Positions 34,365 to 43,460 of a stretch of 49,061 nt of DNA are shown one piece after another. Under the pieces are notes generated by a model. The model worked only from the letters and a program-made list of their open reading frames with translations. It did not search any database and was not told the origin of the DNA. Location: positions 1-49,061 of the forward strand of contig NZ_QHLI01000017.1 of NCBI RefSeq assembly GCF_006864425.1. Reading direction: 5' to 3'. This DNA comes from Campylobacter troglodytis (GTDB lineage: Bacteria; Campylobacterota; Campylobacteria; Campylobacterales; Campylobacteraceae). The number at the start of each line of letters is the position of its first letter. Positions within the stretch are counted from its first letter, which is position 1. The translations under genes were made by a program, and so were the position numbers.

Positions 34365-35672
34365 TAAATTTTTGAAGTATTTTTTGCTTCCTGCTACAAG
34401 CTCTCGATTGGGTGAGAAGTATTATTAAAACTCTCGGAGAGCATTTATACGCAAATTTTAAAGAATTGCTCTGCTAAAGAGCTATTGCCTATTATAAGGG
34501 ATTTTGCAGATCTAGAAAATGCCGTAATTTACGCCATTAACTAAAAAGCCTACGGTGTCTTGGTTGATTTTTTGCTTCGTTTCGTCTTGCAACTGCGTAG
34601 TAGAAGGAGCAAAGGCACATTATAGAGTAAAGCATAGCAAAAACGAGTTTGCAAAAAGATGAAACCACATAAATAGCATAGAGAATTTTTTGCTTCTCGT
34701 TCTTGTAACTGTAAGCATAAGTGGCTTTGCAAAGGTTATATTAGGTGGTTTTACGGCAAAGGAATTGTGCTTTTTACGCACTTAAACGAAACTAAATTAA
34801 GAAAAAAAAATTGAGGACAAAGTATTTATCAAAATTTACCAAAAGTGATAAAATAAAATTTGGCGATTGATACTTTTAGCTAAAATGACCTAGGATTTTT
34901 CCTAAGCCATTTTAACAAAATTTTATACAAATTTTCGTTTTTAACTTTGACATTAGAACGAAATTCACTCTCTTTCAAATGCGTGAAAAATTCTCTTTTA
35001 ATGCCGTGAAACCCCCTAATCTAGCCTTTGTAAGGTCCTCAGAAATTCTCTATGCCGTTTATGTGATTTCGTCCGTTTGCAAACTCGTTTTTAGAGTGCT
35101 TTACCCTATAATGTGCCTTTGCTCCTTCTTGCAAAGTTGCAAGACAAAACGAAGCAAAAAATCCACCAAGGCACCGTAGGATTTTAGTCCATCGCTGTAA
35201 ATTTCACTTTCTTCAAGCTCTGAAAAGTCCTAGGCAGCAACTCTTTCGCAGAGCAGTGTTTGACGACCTGCGTATAAACGCAACCATTTCGCTTTAACAT
35301 ACCGAACACAGGTGTTTTGCGACCAGCTCCACGTCCACGCTTTGTACGCACTCTTTTTGCACCGAAATAACTCTCACCCTCTTCAATTTCACCGCTAATT
35401 TTCTAAAGAAACTTCGTTTTGCTGATTTTTTCGCACTCTTTAAGGGTTAAAAGCTTGCTGCACAATTGCATTAACACAAGGGCGAGAAACCTTACACAAA
35501 ACAGCGATTTTGCTTACGCAAATGTCAGCACAAAAACACTCCAAAATTTGCCGAAATTTACGCTCAAAAATGTAGGGCAAAAATATATACTAACATCGAT
35601 TTTTCCAAGCTTTGGGCTGTAATTATATCAGCTAAAAGTATCAATCGCCTAAAATTTTGTTAAGTTTAATTA
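34365..35672 (+). mobile_element. Decayed type B IS1595 copy, interrupted by a second IS
   Basis: Plus-strand remnant without a recognisable left end. N-terminal sequence (TTTTTGAAGTATT) jumps at a mini-insert (34,375-34,415) directly to the middle of the transposase (KNCSAKELLPIIRDFA). A C-terminal part follows. Its right end GTGATAAAATAAAATTT continues after the inserted element as TGTTAAGTTTAATT at 35,657-35,670. Joining the halves across one 8-bp duplication restores the terminal repeat seen at 8,091-8,104. Further mini-inserts are at 34,567-34,606 and 34,686-34,722. Confidence 0.7.
34862..35649 (-). mobile_element. Type A IS1595-family element with exact target duplication
   Basis: It is bounded by the 20-bp inverted repeat starting GGCGATTGATACTTTTAGCT at 34,862 and ending with its complement at 35,649. 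The 8-bp direct repeat TAAAATTT flanks it (34,854-34,861 and 35,650-35,657), the target-duplication length of the IS1595 family. The minus-strand transposase is broken by frameshifts but keeps GRKTPVFGMLKRNG with no mini-insert at that site. HINGIENF and HLKESEF are near the C-terminus. One mini-insert lies at about 35,121-35,162. Confidence 0.85.
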
Positions 35673-35929
35673 AAGCTAATTTTTAGCATTGTATATATAC
35701 TTTGTGTTTTCGCTTATGTGATTTAGTTTGAGATTAAGAATAAGATATGAATAGCATTTCCACAGTTTTATAGAGCACAAAATATTTTTCTTTTAATCTA
35801 AAAATTAATAAATTATAAACAAATAATATGCAACTTGTAAGATAACCAATTAACCTCAAGGCTATATTGATCATACTTGGTAAATACTAAAAACCCTTAA
35901 AGAACCGTTGTAAATTATCCTTCGGCTAG
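35673..35929. other. AT-rich spacer
   Basis: No gene or structured element was recognised. Confidence 0.35.
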
Positions 35930-36863
35930 TTTTCATAATCTTTCAAGTTATAAAAAAGTATACATTTGTGTTTGTTGTATGCATATCGTGTGCTTCCTAC
36001 ACAAATTTCAAACCTTTTGCCATAGCTATCCATAGTAAAGACAAAATAATGATCGCAGCACAAAGCTCAAGCGAAGCGGAATGAAAAATGCTTGGAAATT
36101 GTGAATTTTCCGCACATTTTTCTATAAATTTTAACCGCAGCGTCCATATCCCATCCAAACCCATAAAAGCACCAAGAAAGATAAACCGTTGCCAAAGATT
36201 TTTTATCTAACCCGCATAAGCCTTGTATAAAAGCTCGTAAATTTTAAGCCTTTCGTTCATTTTATCAATCATAGCTTAGCTTAAATCTTTTCTTTATACG
36301 AGCTTAGCGACTCACAAGAAACGTAATAATCACAGTTCAAGTAGGTAGTTTTGTAAAAATACCTACGCTTACCCACTATAAAGCTCTGCCTCTCATATCA
36401 AGTCCTATCGCCACTTTGCTTTTTAACATCCTCGCTGACATGGGCTTCACTCAAAGTCTCATCGCCCACTTACTTTTCTTCTTAGCGGCTCTTTGCATCT
36501 AAGTAGATGCTTTTCTTTTTAACACTTAGATAAACTGCATAAACACAAAGCGGATAAGATGGTATTATGATAAACACAAAGAATAAGTGCCAATTCAGTC
36601 AGTAAAACATAACAAACTTTTTGCTACTACTACAATTATAGGTGTAATAACCCACCACAAACCAAGTGCTAAAATCAAAGACAAAAAATACTAACTATAA
36701 TATACTTTGCCTTTATCATATACCATTTCACTGCCATTGCTTGCGAATTTTGCTATTCTATGAGCTTATTTATAGCCTCAACGATTTTTTCGTCATTTTT
36801 AGACTGTTTGCCTAAAAGTGAGCCTAAAAAACCCATAGCAAGTTTAAGCAAAACCATTGTGCT
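35930..36863 (-). pseudogene. Decayed minus-strand gene for a membrane protein
   Basis: The minus strand gives coherent protein pieces broken by stops and frameshifts. In order they are MVLLKLAMGFLGSLLGKQ (start near 36,863), hydrophobic LALGLWWVITPIIVVVA, KKKSIYLDAKSR, RYFYKTTYLNCDYYVSCE, then a stretch at 36,000-36,275 with a single in-frame stop. That stretch reads MNERLKIYELLYKAYAG, WQRFIFLGAFMGLDG and LCAAIILSLLWIAMAK. No family is recognised. The pieces indicate one or two former polytopic or effector-related genes that have been degrading for some time. Confidence 0.45.
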
Positions 36864-37028
36864 TTATAATCTCGCCCCAAGGCATAACCCTTGTTATCTT
36901 TTCGTGCTTTCCACATAAGCCCCATGCACTAACACAGCTTTGTCCCAACCGTAAGATACCCAAAAGAGCTTATCATTAAAAAATACAGTTTGTTCTTGCT
37001 TGTCGCATTCAAATAGATAAAATGGTTT
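36846..37028 (-). pseudogene. 3-prime fragment of a decayed minus-strand gene
   Basis: The minus strand reads KPFYLFECDKQEQTVFF, NDKLFWVSYGWDKAVLV and HGAYVESTKR, then a stop. In another frame it continues as ITRVMPWGEIIKHNGFA with its own stop next to the start of the following decayed gene. It looks like the C-terminus of a lost protein with one frameshift. Nothing upstream (37,030-37,260) continues it. Confidence 0.4.
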
Positions 37029-37045
37029 TATTTTCTATACTTTGT

Positions 37046-37760
37046 TTGAAATTTAGGACTTGTCATTTGTTAGAATTTGTCATTTTCCCTACTTTGTATT
37101 GAATGTTTAAAAATTTGGAAAGTATTTTGAGTGGAAATTTGAAAAAAATTTATAAAAGTTGTGAATTTTGTAAATTCTTTGGCAAAAATAGCCATTGTTT
37201 TGAATTTTTTAGAAAAAATTGCCGTCATTGCTAGAAGTAGCTTAAGGCTTCGTGGCAATTTATAGAAATAAAAATTTATAAAAATTGTGAATTTTTGAGT
37301 GAATTTTATAAATTTTCACCTTGCAGACAAAGAAAAACAAATAAAAAAGGTTGAAAAATTTAAGAAATTTAAAAGAATTTAAAAGAGTGAAAAACTCTAT
37401 ATCTAACGCTAAAAAGCGGACTAATAAACTGAGTACAAAGCCACAAATTGTGAGTTTTGCAAGGAACAAACAAGAGAGGTTTTCGCTACCTTGCTTTGTG
37501 TTGATTTGTAAGCCTTTTGAATTTATGCTGTCTTGCTTTGAAAAGTATTGCATTTTCATTCTTTTCATATGAAATGATTTACTTTTAAAGGATGTGTTGG
37601 AGCATTTATTTTGTAAACTTTTATTGCTTATTTTTATAAAAGCGTGAATTTTTTGGAAGCTTTGCTGAATTTTTGCTATATACAATACCCACTAAACCCA
37701 ATGAATTGCAAAACAAATTAAAATAAAATCCCTACGCAAGATAAGAGCTTTTTCACGCTT
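37046..37760. other. AT-rich region with one short palindrome repeat
   Basis: A palindrome-family element lies at 37,222-37,260 (GTCATTGC with GTGGCAATTTA). The 141-codon minus frame at 37,260-37,685 and the 73-codon plus frame inside it show no family features, no convincing ribosome site and low complexity, and are not called. Confidence 0.4.
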
Positions 37761-38820
37761 TTTCAAAGCGTGAATTTATGGATTGCCACGATTTTACTTC
37801 GCTAGTCTCGCAATGAGGGTTATTTGTCATTTTGAGCCCTTAAGCGAAAAATCTCTTTTTATGATTTTGAGATATTTCGGCTTTTTCAAAGCCTCAATAT
37901 GACAAATTTAAAGTTTTGCTTTGAATTTTAGTTTTTGCTGTGTGAATTTTAGATTGCCACGCCGGTTTCACCGGCTCACAATAACGACCCACCCACCCAG
38001 CGAATTACGAGGCGATAGCCGGAGCAAAACCACCGACGCAATGGAGTTTTTACATTTTTTCAAAGCGTAAATTTATGGATTGCCACGATTTTACTCCGCT
38101 AGTCTAGCAATGAGGGTTATTTGTCATTTTTGCATTTTTGTAAAATCTCACAATGACACTTCACCCTAAAATTCACGCCACTTGTATAAAATACATAATT
38201 TTTTTGTAAATTCTTCACACTCGCTACTCTCGGCTCAAAATGACAAATTTTGCCAAAAATTCACAGCAAATGTTAAAATTGAGGCAATAATTTAGGTGAA
38301 AGCTTGAATTTTCAGTTACATTAGATCAAAGATGCAATATATGCAAAAAACTGAATACAAATAACAAATTATGGACTTTTTGGCAAAGTAAATTCACATA
38401 AAATTAAAAATCCGTACTTTGTATTCAGTGTTTTGTAAGCTGAACTGATAAGTTAGCCTTGTGAATTTTATGGATCGCCACGACTTCGCAAAGCGAAATC
38501 TCGCAATGACGACCCACCCCACCCAACGGGTTGCAAGGCGTAGCCGAAACAAAAACCCCCTCCGCAAGAGAGGGGGCTTTACCTGCGGTTGTGGATTGCC
38601 ACGAAGTCGTGCCGAGTTGGTGCAATGACGAGCTACCGCAAAATTCACAAAATAGAGATGTTTTTGCTTCGGCTTGTGCCTCGCAACCCACTAGATAGGC
38701 TGTGGCTCAGAATGATAATTTACCTACCCCCAAATCCCCTCCGCAAGGGAGGGGGCTTTCATTACGCACTTTAATGCGTTGTGGCTACACCATAATTTTA
38801 CTACGCAAACTCTCGCAATG
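37761..38820. repeat. Second field of dispersed palindromic repeats, next to hemC
   Basis: Repeats of the families described at 23,455-24,765 recur: GGATTGCCAC with CTCGCAATGA at about 37,777-37,816, 38,075-38,112, 38,472-38,512 and 38,592-38,630. A CCGGTTTCACCGG stem lies at about 37,960-37,976. Fragments match AGCGAATTACGAGGCGATAG and CGCAAGGGAGGGGGCTTT. Several blocks are near-copies of the left field in inverse orientation. No gene is present. Confidence 0.75.
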
Positions 38821-38824
38821 ACGG

Positions 38825-39754
38825 CTACACCATACTCTCAGCCCTTTTTAAAAGCTCTTTTGCACCCCTTTTTATAAACTCATTTGCCAAATTTTTTCCT
38901 GCATTTTCGCACGAATTTAAAGGCAGGGTTTGAGTTTCTTGTAAAAGCTCACTCCCATCAGACAAACCCAAAATCGCACGGATTTTAATGCTATCCCCAA
39001 CAATCTCGGCATTTATGCCTATGGGAACCTGACAGCCGCCCTCTAATTCTTTGATAAAATCCCTTTCAATCTTACTCATAATCCTTGAATTTTCATCATC
39101 TAAACAAGCTAAGAGCTTTAAAATCTCCGCATTTTCAACGCTTTCAATGCCTAAAATGCCTTGCGAAGCAGCAGGTATCATCTCATCAAGGCTGAATTTT
39201 TGCAAAAAATTCACAGCCTTGTCGAGTTTTAGCCTTTTTAGCCCTGCATAAGCTAAAACGATGGCATCAAATTCGCCCTTTTTGAGCTTTTCAAGTCGGG
39301 AATTTATGTTTCCACGAAGTGAGATAATGTTTAAATCAGGCCTCTTCCTTAAAAGTTGCATCTTGCGGCGAAGACTTGTGGTGCCTACCTTTGCACCTCT
39401 TGGCAAGGAGCTTAAATCCTTGAATTTCTCGCTTAAAAGCGAGTCGTTTGGCTCCTCTCGCTTGCAAACAGCTGCTAAAACAAGTCCCTTTGGGAAAAAG
39501 CTTGGCAGATCCTTTAAGCTATGCACTGCTAAATGAGCATCCCCTCTTAGCATAGCACTTTCTAGTTCTTTTGTGAAAAGCCCCTTGCCTCCGATTTTAG
39601 CAAGGGGTGTGTCTAGGATCTTATCTCCCCTTGTTGAAAAGCCTTGCAAAATAAGCTCTAAATTTGCATGGTTTTTAAGCAACAAGGCCTTTACAAACTC
39701 GCTTTGCCAAAGGGCAAGGGCTGATTTTCTAGTGGCTATTACAAGCTTTTGCAT
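38825..39754 (-). CDS. hemC: Porphobilinogen deaminase (hydroxymethylbilane synthase)
   Basis: HemC joins four porphobilinogens into hydroxymethylbilane for haem synthesis. The 309-residue protein has the substrate-site VHSLKDLP (catalytic D82), GTTSLRR and SLRGNI. The dipyrromethane cofactor cysteine is C241 in EGGCQVPIG. It follows the FxsA-like gene with a one-base gap and is the last gene of the minus-strand block containing hemA. Palindrome repeats begin right after its stop. Confidence 0.97.
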   Translation of the reverse strand: MQKLVIATRKSALALWQSEFVKALLLKNHANLELILQGFSTRGDKILDTPLAKIGGKGLFTKELESAMLRGDAHLAVHSLKDLPSFFPKGLVLAAVCKREEPNDSLLSEKFKDLSSLPRGAKVGTTSLRRKMQLLRKRPDLNIISLRGNINSRLEKLKKGEFDAIVLAYAGLKRLKLDKAVNFLQKFSLDEMIPAASQGILGIESVENAEILKLLACLDDENSRIMSKIERDFIKELEGGCQVPIGINAEIVGDSIKIRAILGLSDGSELLQETQTLPLNSCENAGKNLANEFIKRGAKELLKRAESMV

Positions 39755-39755
39755 C

Positions 39756-40205
39756 TTAGTCCCTTTTTGTCTCTATGATCTCAACATCTATGATTTCACT
39801 GTCTAAATTTGAGTTTTTTTGCGAGTTAAAGCCTTGATAGCTTGAGCCTTCTTTGTAGGAGTTTTGAGTGAAATTTGAGCTTTCATTGAAATTTTTTGAG
39901 CTTTTTTGGCCAAAAATAAGTCCAAAAAGAAGTATAAAGAGTGCAAAAATAGAGCTTAAAACGCCAGGAATTACCAGCAAAAAGCCAGCTATGACAAGGG
40001 CGAAATTTTTAAGCATTTCAAGTGGGGATGAGAGCCTAAATTCAAGCATATTCTTCCAAAAGATCCCAAGCAAAATGGCTCCTAAAAGCATACTTAAAAG
40101 CAAGAATATTATAAAATTGCCAAAGCCAAAAAAAAGCACAAAGCCCAGGCTAAAAAGTATTTCAATCAGCAAATAAGGAAACAAAGATAATTTATAATAA
40201 CTCAT
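39756..40205 (-). CDS. FxsA-like membrane protein
   Basis: This small integral membrane protein of 149 residues has the FxsA-family pattern. Hydrophobic helices lie at about 8-45 and 64-100, and the loop VIPGVLSSIFAL corresponds to the family's PG turn. The C-terminal tail is Ser/Asn/Gln-rich and cytoplasmic. In E. coli, FxsA is linked to exclusion of phage T7 by F plasmids; the general function is unknown. It is tightly coupled to hemC, as I recall for C. jejuni. Confidence 0.75.
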   Translation of the reverse strand: MSYYKLSLFPYLLIEILFSLGFVLFFGFGNFIIFLLLSMLLGAILLGIFWKNMLEFRLSSPLEMLKNFALVIAGFLLVIPGVLSSIFALFILLFGLIFGQKSSKNFNESSNFTQNSYKEGSSYQGFNSQKNSNLDSEIIDVEIIETKRD

Positions 40206-40316
40206 AAAAACGCCTTTTTAATATCTTTAAACGAAAATTTGTATCTTTTCAAGCCAAAATTCACAAGCACTCACACCAACGCCTTTTTTATCTTTACTCT
40301 TTTTTAAAACAAGTAT

Positions 40317-40417
40317 TGATTTTGTCATTCTAAGCCTTGTGGTAGCAGAAGAAGCCATCAATTCAAGGTATTTTGCCATAAAATTCGTGGATTCTTTGCT
40401 CCGCTTGGAATGACAAA
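40317..40417. repeat. Single dispersed palindromic repeat between proS and the fxsA-like gene
   Basis: TTGTCATTCTAAGCC at the left pairs with GGAATGACAA at the right, and GTGGATTCTTTGCTCCGC lies inside. It belongs to the GTCATTCTGAG/GAAGAATCCAC class. It breaks what would otherwise be a continuous operon. Confidence 0.65.
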
Positions 40418-40489
40418 TATGGCATTTTATCTAAAAAAATACTTTTTGAAAAAGAGCCTTTATCTTTTTAAATAAAAATTCACAAGCAC

Positions 40490-42196
40490 TCACAAAAGCA
40501 CCCTTTTTAGCTCACTCAAAGCCTCATCCTTTTTAAGCACCCTTTTTTCAAGGCTTTTTCGCTCCACTAATTCCACCTCGCCTCTTTCTAGCCCCTTGCC
40601 TATGATTAAGGCATAAGAAAAGCCCATAAGCTCGAAGTCGTTGATTTTCACCCCAAATCTTTCATTTCTATCATCAAGTAAAACCTCTAAATTCAAGGCT
40701 TTTAAGTCCTCATAAAGCTTATTTGCAAACTCACAAGCTTCCTTTTCTTTGGTGTTTGAAATGATTAGATCAAGCACAAATGGTGAGAGTGCCTTGCTCC
40801 ACACTATGCCTCTTTCATCAAAGCTAGATTCCACAGCCACTGCGACAAGTCTGCTTACTCCTATGCCATAACTTCCCATATAAAAATGCCTAGCCTTGCC
40901 GTACTCGTCTAAAAAGGTGGCATTTAAGGGCTTTGAGTATTTTTGCCCAAGCTTAAAAATATGCCCTACCTCTATGCCCTTGCTAAATTTCAAGGACCCG
41001 CCACAACAAGCACAAAGATCATTTTCTTGAACGCTAACTAAGTCCTTGTAGCGATCCTCGTTTAAATTCACAACGCTAACCCCTATGAAATGATAATCTT
41101 GCTCGTTTGCTCCCAAGAGCATATTACTCTCATCTTTTAGCTCTTTATCTACGAAAAAATCAACATTGTTAAGCCCTATAAAGCCTATAAAACCAGCCTT
41201 TAAGCCTACCTTTTCTAAGTCATTTGCACTTGCTTCGACTAATTCCAAAGCCTTGCAAGCATTGAGTGCCTTTGTGATTTGAAGCTCATCACAGCCTCGA
41301 ACAAAGAAGATCACAATTTTTTCACCATCCTCATAGATAGCCTTTTTCACAACCGCTTTTATCGTGTAGAATTCATCGACTTTGAAAAATTCAGCCAAAT
41401 CTTTAATGGTCTTTATGTTTGGGGTGTGAAATTTGCTTTGCATATTTGCCTCAGGGCGCTCACTTGTGCTGATGCGTTTAGCCCTTCTTGCTACCTCGAC
41501 ATTTGCAGCGTAATCGCACTTATTGCAAATTACTATATCATCTTCTCCGTTTTTAGCCAAAACCACAAATTCCTTGCTCCCACTGCCACCAATTGCCCCA
41601 CTATCAGCCTCAACAGCCCTGAAATTCAGTCCCAAGCGAGTAAAAATTTCACTGTAAGTCTTAAACATAAGCTGAAATTCACGCTCTAAATCCTCCTCAT
41701 CGGCGTGAAAGCTGTATCCATCTTTCATTACAAATTCACGGCATCTTAAAAGCCCAAAACGAGGACGCGCCTCGTCTCTAAATTTAAGCCCTATTTGATA
41801 CAAATGCAAGGGCAGTTGCTTGTAGCTTGTGATCTTACCTTGCACCGCATCTAGCATAGCCTCTTCGTGAGTTGCACCTAGGACAAATTCATTTTCCTTT
41901 CTATCCTTAAAGCGAAGTAATTCCTTACCATAAGCACTGTATCTTCCACTTTGTTGCCACAAACTAGCAGGGGTTATGAAGCTTAGACTTGTTTGCATAG
42001 CACCTGCTTTGTCCATTTCTTCTTTTATGATCTTGTAAATTTTATTAAAAACAGTTTTTCCAAGTGGCAAGAAATTATAAAGCCCACTTCCGCACTGCTG
42101 GATAAATCCTGCACGAAGCAAGAGTATGTGACTTGGCAAAACTGCATCCTTTGGGGCTTCTTTAAGGCTTGGGGCGTAGAGTTTGCTAAATTTCAT
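40490..42196 (-). CDS. proS: Prolyl-tRNA synthetase
   Basis: Class II aminoacyl-tRNA synthetase of bacterial type (568 residues). It begins MKFSKLYAPSLKEAPKDA and has the proline-site GATHEEAM. Motif 2 is FRDEARPRFGLLRCREF. The editing domain lies in the middle, and motif 3 is GIGVSRLVA. An anticodon-binding domain follows. The ATG overlaps the hemA end by 11 bases. The gene is essential and fully intact. Confidence 0.97.
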   Translation of the reverse strand: MKFSKLYAPSLKEAPKDAVLPSHILLLRAGFIQQCGSGLYNFLPLGKTVFNKIYKIIKEEMDKAGAMQTSLSFITPASLWQQSGRYSAYGKELLRFKDRKENEFVLGATHEEAMLDAVQGKITSYKQLPLHLYQIGLKFRDEARPRFGLLRCREFVMKDGYSFHADEEDLEREFQLMFKTYSEIFTRLGLNFRAVEADSGAIGGSGSKEFVVLAKNGEDDIVICNKCDYAANVEVARRAKRISTSERPEANMQSKFHTPNIKTIKDLAEFFKVDEFYTIKAVVKKAIYEDGEKIVIFFVRGCDELQITKALNACKALELVEASANDLEKVGLKAGFIGFIGLNNVDFFVDKELKDESNMLLGANEQDYHFIGVSVVNLNEDRYKDLVSVQENDLCACCGGSLKFSKGIEVGHIFKLGQKYSKPLNATFLDEYGKARHFYMGSYGIGVSRLVAVAVESSFDERGIVWSKALSPFVLDLIISNTKEKEACEFANKLYEDLKALNLEVLLDDRNERFGVKINDFELMGFSYALIIGKGLERGEVELVERKSLEKRVLKKDEALSELKRVLL

Positions 42197-43460
42197 TTGT
42201 ATCCTTTATATTAAAATTATCCTCTTCTAAATTAAAGACATAACGCATACTGTTTATGATATTTTCGCTTTGATCGTTTTGCACCTGTCTTAAATTCACA
42301 GTTGGAGCGTGTAAAAAGGCTTTAAAGACCTGATGGATTAGCTTTTTTGCCTCTTCCTTGTCGCTATGCTTTAAATAGCCCTTTTTCAATGCCTTTTCAA
42401 GCTCAATTTCAGCACAGTCTCTTGCTTGCAAACGAAGTGCTTTGATGATGGGGCTTAGGGCCAGATCGTTTAGGTATCTAAAAAACTCGCTAGTCATAGC
42501 AGAGATTATGGAGTATGCCCTTTGTGCTTGATGTTCTCTTAGGGCTAGGTTTTTACGCACCACCTCTTCTAAATCATCCACAGTAAAGACCCTCACAAGC
42601 TCACTTTCTCTTAGATCAAGATCCCTTGGCACGGCTATGTCAAAAAAATAACGCGTAAATTCGCGTCTTGCAAGCATTTCATCATTTATGATGGCTTCTT
42701 TTGAATTTGTGGCTGAGAAGAAAAGCTCATAATTATTTATATAATGACTAAGCTTAGAAAACTCAGCACAGCTTACATCCTGTCCTAGCTCCTCGCAAAG
42801 TTCTTTTGCCCTTTCTATGCTGCGGTTTATGATGATTATCCTAGCCTTGTTTGCAAGTAAATGCTTACAAGCAAGCTCACTCATCTCCCCAGCACCTATA
42901 ACTACAACCTCTTTTCCCTCTAAATTCACAAGTTCTTTTGCCTTAGAAACTGCTACTGAGGCTACTGAGATGGGGTTTTTAGAGATTTGAGTTTCGTTTC
43001 TAATGCGAGCTGCGCATTTAAAGGCAAAATTTACAGCCCTTTGCAAATTTATACCGCAAAGACCGTGTTTTAGGGAAAAATTTAGAGCATTTTTAAGCTG
43101 TCCTGCTATTTGGGTTTCGCCTATTACTAGGCTATCAAGTGAGCTAGCTACTGAAAAAAGATGATGAATTACGCCACTATCCTCAAAGACATCTGCTTGT
43201 TGAAGCAAGATCTCTTTATCAACCTCGCAAAGCACGGCTAGGCAAGATACTGTGTATTCGCAAATGTCCTCTAAACTTTCCACAAAGGCAAAGATCTCAA
43301 CCCTATTACAAGTGCTAATCATCAAGCTTTCCTCCACGAAAGAGTTGGCATTTATAAGCCTTAAAAGCTCTTTTTGCCTACTCTCATCAAGGCTAAGCCT
43401 CTCACGTAGGGCTATACCTGTGTTTTTGTGGGTAAAGCTAAGACAAAAATAATGCATCAA
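42186..43460 (-). CDS. hemA: Glutamyl-tRNA reductase
   Basis: HemA reduces glutamyl-tRNA to glutamate-1-semialdehyde, the first committed step of haem synthesis by the C5 route. The catalytic cysteine is C51 in MISTCNRVEIFA. The glutamate-site segment is VIGETQIAGQ. The NADPH-binding turn is VVIGAGEMSELACKHL and the C-terminal dimerisation helix is present. Length is 424 residues. It overlaps the polyprenyl synthase end by four bases and proS by 11. With hemC in the same block, early haem genes are grouped here. Confidence 0.97.
   Translation of the reverse strand: MMHYFCLSFTHKNTGIALRERLSLDESRQKELLRLINANSFVEESLMISTCNRVEIFAFVESLEDICEYTVSCLAVLCEVDKEILLQQADVFEDSGVIHHLFSVASSLDSLVIGETQIAGQLKNALNFSLKHGLCGINLQRAVNFAFKCAARIRNETQISKNPISVASVAVSKAKELVNLEGKEVVVIGAGEMSELACKHLLANKARIIIINRSIERAKELCEELGQDVSCAEFSKLSHYINNYELFFSATNSKEAIINDEMLARREFTRYFFDIAVPRDLDLRESELVRVFTVDDLEEVVRKNLALREHQAQRAYSIISAMTSEFFRYLNDLALSPIIKALRLQARDCAEIELEKALKKGYLKHSDKEEAKKLIHQVFKAFLHAPTVNLRQVQNDQSENIINSMRYVFNLEEDNFNIKDTNEI

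Noticed and set aside
37260-37685. 141-codon minus-strand frame
   Set aside because: Low-complexity Phe/Leu/Lys translation of AT-rich repeat DNA, no ribosome site, and a competing plus-strand frame of similar quality.
38394-38774. Short frames next to hemC
   Set aside because: Same repeat read-through as in the left palindrome field.
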